Part shown: positions 1-4,020 of the stretch, one piece after another
Numbering within the stretch: the stretch's first letter is position 1
How the letters are laid out: every line of letters starts with the position of its first letter
From: Verrucomicrobiota bacterium
GTDB lineage: Bacteria > Verrucomicrobiota > Verrucomicrobiia > Opitutales > Intestinicryptomonadaceae
NCBI GenBank assembly: GCA_003343565.1
Contig: QALA01000004.1
Span: 1 to 5,087, forward strand
DNA: 5,087 nucleotides
Reading direction: 5' to 3'
Program-made: the position numbers and the translations under genes
The notes under the pieces: model-generated
Seen by the model: only the letters and a program-made list of their open reading frames with translations
What the model was told of the DNA's origin: nothing
The model's database searches: none

Positions 1-44
1 GTACTACGGCGGAAGGCCGTGGGAGACTAGGACGATGCTGAGCT
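1..44 (+). rRNA. rrf: 5S ribosomal RNA, 3' end only (5' part lies outside the window)
   Basis: The first 44 bases follow the last third of a bacterial 5S rRNA. A hairpin ACGGC-GGAAG-GCCGT matches helix IV, then GGGAGACTAGGACG matches the conserved loop E/helix V return strand (compare GCGAGAGTAGGGAA in E. coli), and GATGCTGAGCT would be the 3' strand of helix I. The length from the GTA to the end (about 44 bases) agrees with the E. coli 5S. The 5' strand of helix I is not in the window, so the exact 3' end is uncertain by a few bases. A 5S end here implies a 16S-23S-5S operon directly upstream, which is inference. The product is the small RNA of the 50S subunit central protuberance. Confidence 0.85.
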
Positions 45-45
45 C

Positions 46-70
46 TCCAGGGGCTTCCTGCGCTTCTGGA
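46..70 (+). terminator. Hairpin directly after the 5S rRNA, likely rRNA operon terminator or processing stem
   Basis: TCCAGGGGC (46-54) can pair with GCTTCTGGA (62-70) over nine base pairs, two of them G-U, closing a seven-base loop. It starts immediately after the 5S end, where an rRNA operon terminator is expected. No T-run follows, so intrinsic termination is not certain; it could be a processing stem instead. Confidence 0.45.
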
Positions 71-110
71 CACACGATCTTGGCGCTCACTGGTGGGCTC
101 ACGTATGTTC

Positions 111-336
111 GGATACGCTTCGCCCACCATTTCGCACCAATCTCGTACGCCCAGAAGCGCAGGGACAACTGATTACGCTACGTGTTGCGGCTTCACGTTA
201 ATCTCACGCACCCTAAAGCGCAGTGGCAACTGATTCGCGTCGCCTCTCGCTTCAGGCTGATTTCGCGCATCTAAACACGCAGGGGCAACTGATAATGCTA
301 CGTGTTGCGCTTCACGTTAATCTCACGCATTGAATG
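111..336. repeat. Degenerate tandem repeat, about 60-bp period, nearly four units
   Basis: Units begin with (G/A)CGCAG-GG-CAACTGAT at about 157, 218 and 277, giving periods of 61 and 59 bp; a more diverged partial unit is visible at 111-156. The segment starting GCTACGTGTTGCG and ending TCTCACGCA at 177-210 recurs at 297-329 with a single base deleted, so units 1 and 3 are almost identical. Unit 2 is clearly more diverged and shares CGC-(G/T)-TCGCC with unit 0, suggesting a 120-bp higher-order repeat. Each well-kept unit holds a small dyad ACGTG...CACGT (180-198 and 300-317). Periods not divisible by three and no open frame argue against coding. It fills most of the 5S-to-NifU gap. Confidence 0.75.
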
Positions 337-429
337 CTCTTCAATCGTAAACTTGCTGTTGTTTCCATCCATACCTTCGAGTGGTAGTCTGCAATGCGGA
401 TGATTTGTTGTATGTGAAAGGTCGCTTTC

Positions 430-786
430 ATGATCGATAGAGGCATGCTCGATTACGTCATAAGTCGCATACGGCCCCAGATACAGGCGGACGGCGGCGA
501 TCTTGACGTCACGGAAATCGATGACGAGAAGGGTATCGTCTACGTTGCCCTGAGGGGTGCCTGTGTGGACTGTCCCTTATCGGCTCTCACCTTGTCTGAA
601 GGTGTCGAGCGCGTCCTCGTGGAGCATGTTCCCGGCGTCCAGAAGGTCCTGCCCGACATGCAGAAGACCGTCATCCATAACAACGAGACGGGCGAGGATC
701 AGAGCCTCGAGAACTCGGTGCACGTGATTCGCCTCGACGAGGATGGCAACGTCATCGAGGAAAGTTCCATGCCCGCCGGGCAGTAA
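430..786 (+). CDS. NifU C-terminal-domain iron-sulfur cluster protein
   Basis: The 118-residue protein is a stand-alone NifU C-terminal (Nfu-type) domain. These domains hold a 4Fe-4S cluster between two subunits and pass it to cytoplasmic target enzymes. Visible family marks are the N-terminal segment IRPQIQADGGDLDV (residues 14-27) and the cluster-binding GACVDCP with Cys45 and Cys48, followed by a helix (TLSEGVERVL). The domain ends near residue 75; the last 40 residues are acidic and polar and lie outside the normal domain, so their role is unknown. The ATG at 430 is preceded by GAAAGG (416-421) at a spacing of eight bases, which supports this start. It is the only rightward gene before pta and runs head-on into the toxin gene, with 21 bases between the two stop codons. 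No nifS/iscS neighbour is visible. The family call is firm; the client proteins cannot be told. Confidence 0.92.
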   Translation: MIDRGMLDYVISRIRPQIQADGGDLDVTEIDDEKGIVYVALRGACVDCPLSALTLSEGVERVLVEHVPGVQKVLPDMQKTVIHNNETGEDQSLENSVHVIRLDEDGNVIEESSMPAGQ

Positions 787-807
787 TCTGGCATCTATCC
801 GCTTTTC

Positions 808-1119
808 CTAAAACCTTTTGTTGAGATTTGACCGCTGGTTTTCGATGTAGAGGATCACAATCCTCTTTGCTTCTTCGAAGAAATGGTAGTAGATAGTAAA
901 GGGCGTTGAGGGAATGGCGATCCAACGGCACGGAATGGGAGGCCACGAAGCCTCGTAGGTCGGCGAGTACTCCTGGCCCATTTCGGGAAACGTCCTCAAT
1001 GCGCGCAAATACTTTTCGATTCGATTGAGGACGCGAGGACTTTCGACGTGCTCGTCCAGAAAAGTCACAACGTCGTTTATGAGGACAACCTCTACCTCTG
1101 TTGGGCTCTCATCGCTCAT
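808..1119 (-). CDS. ParE/RelE-superfamily toxin of a type II toxin-antitoxin pair
   Basis: A 103-residue basic-tailed protein with the ParE/RelE layout: N-terminal helices (residues about 15-45, including RVLNRIEKYLRALRTFPEMG) followed by a C-terminal beta sheet (about 65-92, CRWIAIP, FTIYYHFF and RIVILYIENQR). The F-T-I-Y-Y...I-V-I-L-Y-I pattern is typical of the plasmid stabilisation/ParE group. Toxins of this superfamily act either as ribosome-dependent mRNA endonucleases (RelE) or on DNA gyrase (ParE); the sequence alone does not settle which. The start ATG overlaps the antitoxin stop by four bases (ATGA), with GGGAAG just upstream as ribosome site, so the two are translationally coupled with the antitoxin first. 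The gene is intact and of normal length. Confidence in the pairing is higher than in the exact toxin target. Confidence 0.82.
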   Translation of the reverse strand: MSDESPTEVEVVLINDVVTFLDEHVESPRVLNRIEKYLRALRTFPEMGQEYSPTYEASWPPIPCRWIAIPSTPFTIYYHFFEEAKRIVILYIENQRSNLNKRF

Positions 1120-1412
1120 TCATCTTCCCATTCGTGGCTAGCGCGTATCTTTGAAAATGCGTAATCAGCGGAAATGACCTCTCCGTTGAGATACTGCTCG
1201 TAGCCGCGCATGATGCCGCGGTAGGTCCGTATCTCCTGCTCACGGAGTTCATCGCGAAAGCGCATCGCCTCATCGAAGGCCTCGGAGTCCATCACGACAA
1301 GACAGGCGGCCCCGTTTCGCGTGAGATACAAGGGTTCGCCCGTTTGCCCGAGCTCCTCGATCAGGGCATTCTGGTTTCGGTTGAAATCGGAAAGAGATTT
1401 AATTTGCGGCAT
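1116..1412 (-). CDS. Phd/YefM-family antitoxin
   Basis: With the start at 1412 the protein has 98 residues: MPQIKSLSDFNRNQ at the N terminus, then EPLYLTRNGAACLVVMD (residues about 26-42), which is the classic Phd/YefM DNA-binding-fold signature, and a C-terminal toxin-binding tail ending GYEQYLNGEVISADYAFSKI plus ten residues. An ATG 51 bases further upstream is in frame, but the ATG at 1410-1412 is preferred: it follows AAGGGGG at a spacing of about five bases, the homologous region begins there, and the upstream start would lie inside the promoter. The antitoxin should neutralise the downstream-encoded toxin by direct binding and, with it, repress its own promoter. It is first in a two-gene operon, as usual for this family. 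Confidence 0.87.
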   Translation of the reverse strand: MPQIKSLSDFNRNQNALIEELGQTGEPLYLTRNGAACLVVMDSEAFDEAMRFRDELREQEIRTYRGIMRGYEQYLNGEVISADYAFSKIRASHEWEDE

Positions 1413-1418
1413 GACAAC

Positions 1419-1454
1419 CCCCTTATTCACATGAAATATACTGCGAATAAAGGG
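1419..1454. promoter_or_regulatory. Imperfect palindrome around the -10 box, candidate autoregulation operator
   Basis: CCCCTTATTC (1419-1428) and GAATAAAGGG (1445-1454) are inverted copies matching at nine of ten positions, with arm centres 26 bp apart and the -10 box between them. Phd/YefM antitoxins usually bind such repeats at their own promoter. Binding here is inferred from the position and symmetry. Confidence 0.5.
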
Positions 1455-1463
1455 TAAATACAA
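1435..1463 (-). promoter_or_regulatory. Promoter of the antitoxin-toxin operon
   Basis: Reading leftward, TTGTAT (1463-1458) and TATATT (1440-1435) are separated by exactly 17 bases, a good vegetative sigma-factor promoter. Transcription would begin near 1428 and give a leader of about 15 bases carrying the AAGGGGG ribosome site. Confidence 0.7.
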
Positions 1464-1479
1464 CTTCTATCATCATTTC

Positions 1480-1501
1480 GCGCCACCTGAAGAGGCGGCG
1501 C
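1480..1501. other. Strong short stem-loop upstream of the toxin-antitoxin promoter
   Basis: GCGCC (1480-1484) pairs with GGCGC (1497-1501), and inside it CCT pairs with AGG around a GAAG tetraloop, with one A-C mismatch between the two stems. No T-run follows on either strand, so a standard intrinsic terminator is not shown. Its place, 17 bases upstream of the -35 box, would suit an insulator against leftward readthrough. Confidence 0.4.
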
Positions 1502-1601
1502 ATAGGCTCAAGCTGAACGTCGCTTGTGTAGAACCTTTTCGGGTGCCTTGCGTGGCGTCTTGCTGTGCCTGCCCCCTCGTTGTTCAATATCAATTAGCTC
1601 G

Positions 1602-1820
1602 CATGCAAAGAAATGCTGTTTTCCTAGGATCAATACGAGTCCCATGTATGAAAATGACGGATTCCTAGGATGACTTCTCGCTTGGTACAAGAAAGTGACG
1701 TTTTCCTAGATGTCTGAACCGTTCAACCCTAGGAAAACGAAAGAAACTTACATGGATGATTCTGCTGTCCTAGAAAAACGGCGTAAACATGCATAGCTGG
1801 CGTTGCAAGCCTAGGAAAAC
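1602..1820. repeat. Mirror-symmetric six-copy array of GTTTTCCTAGG with 41-bp phasing
   Basis: Three rightward copies, GTTTTCCTAGG (1618-1628), ATTCCTAGG (1661-1669) and GTTTTCCTAGA (1700-1710), are followed by three inverted copies, CCTAGGAAAAC (1728-1738), CCTAGAAAAAC (1769-1779) and CCTAGGAAAAC (1810-1820). The CCTAG(G/A) cores begin at 1623, 1664, 1705, 1728, 1769 and 1810: the steps are 41, 41, 23, 41 and 41. Start and end coordinates of mirrored cores always sum to 3438, so the array is symmetric about 1719, and the palindrome TGAAC-C-GTTCA (1715-1725) sits within one base of that centre. A second weaker box, CATGTA-W-G or CATGCA, lies 13-20 bases upstream of most CCTAGG cores in repeat orientation. 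The remaining part of each linker varies. No protein gene covers it. Function is unknown; multi-site protein binding is the simplest reading. Confidence 0.85.
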
Positions 1821-1867
1821 AAAAAATACTACCGACACTTGATAATTTGCACGTTTGCTGAGGGTAT

Positions 1868-1904
1868 CCGTGTATGCATGGATACATACTTCATGCATAC
1901 ACGG
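1868..1904. repeat. Perfect 13-bp inverted repeat with nested palindromes
   Basis: CCGTGTATGCATG (1868-1880) and CATGCATACACGG (1892-1904) are perfect inverted copies around an 11-base centre. Competing pairings overlap it: GTATCC (1864-1869) with GGATAC (1880-1885), and CACGG (1900-1904) with CCGTG (1907-1911). GTATG/CATAC occurs about five times between 1872 and 1920. No T-run follows closely on either strand, so it is not an obvious intrinsic terminator; an operator or cruciform-type binding site is possible. Confidence 0.75.
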
Positions 1905-1933
1905 GGCCGTGCCATACGGGTCTTTGTTTTTAG

Positions 1934-1951
1934 GCGCAGCATTCCCTGCGC
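1934..1951. terminator. Stem-loop just past the coiled-coil gene, possible terminator
   Basis: GCGCAG (1934-1939) pairs with CTGCGC (1946-1951) across a six-base loop, beginning about 25 bases after the stop of the leftward coiled-coil gene. In that direction the stem is followed by CTAAAAAC, not by U residues, so it lacks the usual tail; in the rightward direction TCGATTCTTGTTTTC follows, a weak U-rich tail. Termination is plausible but not shown. Confidence 0.35.
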
Positions 1952-1975
1952 TCGATTCTTGTTTTCGGGGCTGCT

Positions 1976-3124
1976 CTATCCTATTTGTTTGCGACGACGC
2001 CATTCCTGCACGGCGATGTTGGCGGTATTGACCCGCTGATGGAAGAGAAGCTTGTTGTTGTTGTCATAGATGCTTTCGGTATAGCGGAGCAGCTCTGCCG
2101 CATTGGCATCGAGAGACTGAAGTCCCTGGATCTGCACGGATAGAAGCTCCTTTATCGTCTGGGCGTCTTGACGTGCTTGCTTTCTAAATTCGTCTAGCGC
2201 TTCCTTATTCTTCTCCGCTGCGTTAGCTGTCGCAATTCTCTGCCTGTCTCTATCAAGGAGTTCGGTTGCGTATCGAATATCGTGATCGGACGTGCGCATG
2301 TCGTCATAAAGCCACTGCAAAATCCAAAGCTCACGGTAATGCAAAGAAACGAGCTTGGACGTTTGGTACAGATCTTCCAAGGCGGCTTCGTTGGCCGCAA
2401 TATCGCTGTTTAACTCCGCCAGGGCCTTTTCGCGATCCTCTTTCCACTGCTCTTTGTCAGCAGAGTATTCCCTCTGCATTTCCTTGTACTCTTCTTTTTG
2501 CAGGGCTACGGCGTGTTCGTATTCCGGCAGAACGATTTCGTTATAGTGCTTCAATTGAGCCTGGTATTCGTTATCGGCCTCGATTTGCTTACGCCTGGCC
2601 TCGTCATTGAGCTCGGCCTGGCGCTGCGCGGCTTCACTCTTTGCCTCGGCAACGGCTTTTCGATACTCGGGGTTGCTGCGGGCCTCCTCTTCAAGCTCGT
2701 CAAGCCTCTTTTTGTAGTGCTTGCGAAACTTCGATAGGGCAACGAAGAACCCGATGAGGCAGGCGACGCCTGCAAAAGTCGCGAACTCGATATCGAAAAA
2801 AATCGAAAGAACGGGAAATACGACGAGGGCGCATCCAAGAAGGATCGCCAAAACCAGCTCCTTCTTCAGGTCGAGGTATGCGCCAAAGTTCAGGTCTGGT
2901 TTTGGTGGGGGAGGCAAGGTGGGCTGCGCTTTTGCCGGCGTGTCGACGTGCTTCTTGACGGGCTTTTTCGGCGCTTTGGTTGGGAAGACATCCTCATATT
3001 TTGGGAATGTGTCAAACACTGCATGTTTGAGGGCGTCGACTGCTTCTTCTTCGGTTTGTATTGCTGCAGTCAATGAAATTGCCTTGCGAATAATCTCGAC
3101 CTCTTCTTCTTGGGTAAATGCCAT
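1976..3124 (-). CDS. Uncharacterised membrane-anchored coiled-coil protein
   Basis: I do not recognise a named family. The 382-residue product has four visible parts: a short acidic helical N terminus (1-48), a Lys/Pro-rich linker with PTLPPPPKP (about 49-78), two hydrophobic segments likely to be a membrane hairpin (about 89-109 and 114-132, containing LVLAILLGCALVVFPVL and FAGVACLIGFFVAL), and a long Glu/Lys/Ala/Gln-rich region (about 134-250 and 285-330) expected to form coiled coil. A central aromatic block, LHYRELWILQWLYDDMRTS (261-279), interrupts the coil; I recall similar blocks in uncharacterised coiled-coil proteins of Gram-positive bacteria, but that is memory, not a search. The hairpin predicts both termini on the cytoplasmic side. 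There is no signal peptide. The second ATG (3122-3124) is chosen because AGAGAGGA lies seven bases before it; the first ATG (3128-3130) is too close. It follows the nuclease-like gene by about 100 bases in the same direction. A structural, sensing or scaffolding role is only a guess. Confidence 0.85.
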   Translation of the reverse strand: MAFTQEEEVEIIRKAISLTAAIQTEEEAVDALKHAVFDTFPKYEDVFPTKAPKKPVKKHVDTPAKAQPTLPPPPKPDLNFGAYLDLKKELVLAILLGCALVVFPVLSIFFDIEFATFAGVACLIGFFVALSKFRKHYKKRLDELEEEARSNPEYRKAVAEAKSEAAQRQAELNDEARRKQIEADNEYQAQLKHYNEIVLPEYEHAVALQKEEYKEMQREYSADKEQWKEDREKALAELNSDIAANEAALEDLYQTSKLVSLHYRELWILQWLYDDMRTSDHDIRYATELLDRDRQRIATANAAEKNKEALDEFRKQARQDAQTIKELLSVQIQGLQSLDANAAELLRYTESIYDNNNKLLFHQRVNTANIAVQEWRRRKQIG

Positions 3125-3139
3125 AATCATGTCCTCTCT

Positions 3140-3169
3140 TTTATATTGTTCGTGTCTTTAAACCGTCGA
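3140..3169 (-). promoter_or_regulatory. Weak candidate promoter of the coiled-coil gene
   Basis: Leftward, TCGACG (3169-3164) and TATAAA (3145-3140) are 18 bases apart. The -10 box is good and the -35 weak. The start of transcription would fall right beside the ribosome site, leaving a leader of only about ten bases, so this call is tentative; the gene could instead be read from upstream of the nuclease-like gene. Confidence 0.3.
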
Positions 3170-3227
3170 TTACAAGGGGCGTGGGTTAGTTCAAGGGGTT
3201 TGCCGAGTATTCAGCACTACTGTGGAT

Positions 3228-3716
3228 TTATGGATCGGCATTTTGTGGCGCATCGCATAGTCTTTTAAGCATCGTATCCATGTGATAGGGCTCTAGAAGA
3301 TGCGCGTTTTTCTTCGAGTAGTTTATGTCGTATTCGGGCTTGCTCTTGCATCCGGGGCTATCGTACGCGTAATCGACAAGCACGGGATTTGGGCTTTCCC
3401 ACGCTTCCATGGGAATCAAAAACAGCTCTGGGCACGGTTGCAGATCGAGTCGCACGTAGCATACATAACGCATATGTGCGGTTTTGGGATTAGTGGTGGA
3501 TTTTCGGATATAGGCGTACTTGCGACCAGTGACGCCCTTGACTTGAATCTCGAGCATTTTCAAGGAGCCAGGATGCCTCACCAGGAAGTCGATGCCCCGG
3601 TCATCTACTAATGGAACGAAGACCTCAAAGCCCCAAGAAAGAAAGTTTGTAATCGCAATGGTTTCGGCAAGGCGACCTGTTTGCTGTTTGTTCAGTGGGA
3701 GGGCGGGGCAATGCAT
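3228..3716 (-). CDS. PD-(D/E)XK-fold nuclease-like protein
   Basis: The 162-residue protein shows the core pattern of small PD-(D/E)XK endonuclease-fold proteins: GRLAETIAITNFLSWGFEV (residues 14-32, with Glu18 on the first helix), then VDDRGIDFLV (37-46, Asp43 as metal ligand), then LEIQVKG (55-61, with Gln58-x-Lys60 as the second catalytic motif). The order E...D...(E/Q)xK and the spacing are those of the group that includes intron-encoded and Holliday-junction-type nucleases and DUF4365-like proteins. All putative catalytic residues are present, so it may be an active, metal-dependent nuclease. The C-terminal hundred residues include FLIPMEAW and a tyrosine-rich tail and are not recognisable. 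The ATG at 3714-3716 is the only one after the in-frame stop upstream; its ribosome site (AAGG, about 12 bases before) is weak. It is the first of two leftward genes. Specificity and partner are unknown. Confidence 0.82.
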   Translation of the reverse strand: MHCPALPLNKQQTGRLAETIAITNFLSWGFEVFVPLVDDRGIDFLVRHPGSLKMLEIQVKGVTGRKYAYIRKSTTNPKTAHMRYVCYVRLDLQPCPELFLIPMEAWESPNPVLVDYAYDSPGCKSKPEYDINYSKKNAHLLEPYHMDTMLKRLCDAPQNADP

Positions 3717-4020
3717 ACTACACGCTCGCCTTGCCCGATTTGAATTTGCCGATGTCAGCCCGCATGCGCATGTCTCTCTTGCTCACTCAATCTGAGATAA
3801 ACACGAAATCACGCGGTAATTCTAGGGGGGGGGGTGCTTCGTCAAGCTTGATTCAGTAGGCGGAAGACGAGCTTCTGAATCTTGGTGAAGCAGCTCGGTC
3901 GTGAGAGCCGTCTGGCAGGGTCTGGCCTCGTTTGCGGCCGGCAAGCTCTAGTGCATGCCTCCCATATCCGATAAGCTATTGAGAACTGTATTTGCATTGG
4001 TACTTGAGAGGATGTGCGTG
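3717..4020. other. 304-base divergent intergenic region between the nuclease-like gene and pta
   Basis: It separates the leftward nuclease-like gene from rightward pta and so must hold start signals for both. It contains a run of ten G (3825-3834), the imperfect stem at 3836-3891, a small TTGC-GGCCG-GCAA dyad near 3929-3941 and the pta ribosome site GAGAGGA (4006-4012). I could not pick a convincing -35/-10 pair in either direction. No short gene is supported. Confidence 0.55.
3836..3891 (+). other. Long imperfect stem-loop in the pta upstream region, possible structured leader RNA
   Basis: GATTCAG (3850-3856) pairs perfectly with CTGAATC (3875-3881). Outside a four-base bulge GCTT (3846-3849), GCTTCGTCAA (3836-3845) pairs with TTGGTGAAGC (3882-3891) with one mismatch and one G-U in RNA. 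Within the loop GAAG and CTTC can form a further small stem. The arms total about 16 paired positions. It may act in the pta leader, or end transcription, but no known riboswitch class is recognised. Confidence 0.45.

Larger units (their letters stand above)
1464..1975. other. 512-base non-coding stretch between the toxin-antitoxin pair and the coiled-coil gene
   Basis: This stretch holds the 1480-1501 stem-loop, the six-copy phased array (1602-1820), the 13-bp inverted repeat (1868-1904) and a stem-loop at 1934-1951. Bases about 1510-1600 show no recognisable feature. Short open frames here overlap the repeats, lack ribosome sites and resemble no family I know. Because the flanking genes both point left, the stretch is downstream of the coiled-coil gene and upstream of the antitoxin promoter, so it is much longer than a simple leader or terminator needs. 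Confidence 0.6.

Noticed and set aside
353..390. Promoter for the NifU-domain gene (TTGCTG or TTGTTT with TAGTCT)
   Set aside because: No pairing gave an acceptable spacing and -10 match together.
801..810. CTTTTCCTAAAAC resembling the array motif near the end of the toxin gene
   Set aside because: Lacks the GG of the core and is out of phase with the array; likely chance.
1508..1690. Leftward 60-codon frame with a basic C terminus
   Set aside because: It runs into the phased array, has no ribosome site and resembles no known family.
1602..1820. CRISPR array
   Set aside because: The repeated core is only about 11 bp, three of six copies are inverted, and no cas genes are present.
1770..2039. 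Short frames on both strands over the inverted-repeat region
   Set aside because: They overlap the palindromes and the end of the coiled-coil gene, with no ribosome site or recognisable protein features.
2266..3161. Rightward frames antisense to the coiled-coil gene
   Set aside because: They are shadows of a gene with convincing composition, domains and ribosome site on the other strand.
3173..3198. Direct repeat CAAGGGG at 3174 and 3192
   Set aside because: Seven bases, two copies only, no further structure; chance is likely.
3201..3240. TGCCGA...TCGGCA inverted repeat at the end of the nuclease-like gene
   Set aside because: Six-base arms with a long loop and no T-run; too weak to call a terminator.
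3955..4020. Longer pta start with 22 extra residues
   Set aside because: No ribosome site before 3955, and the extension is not typical of Pta; the ATG at 4021 has a well-spaced site.
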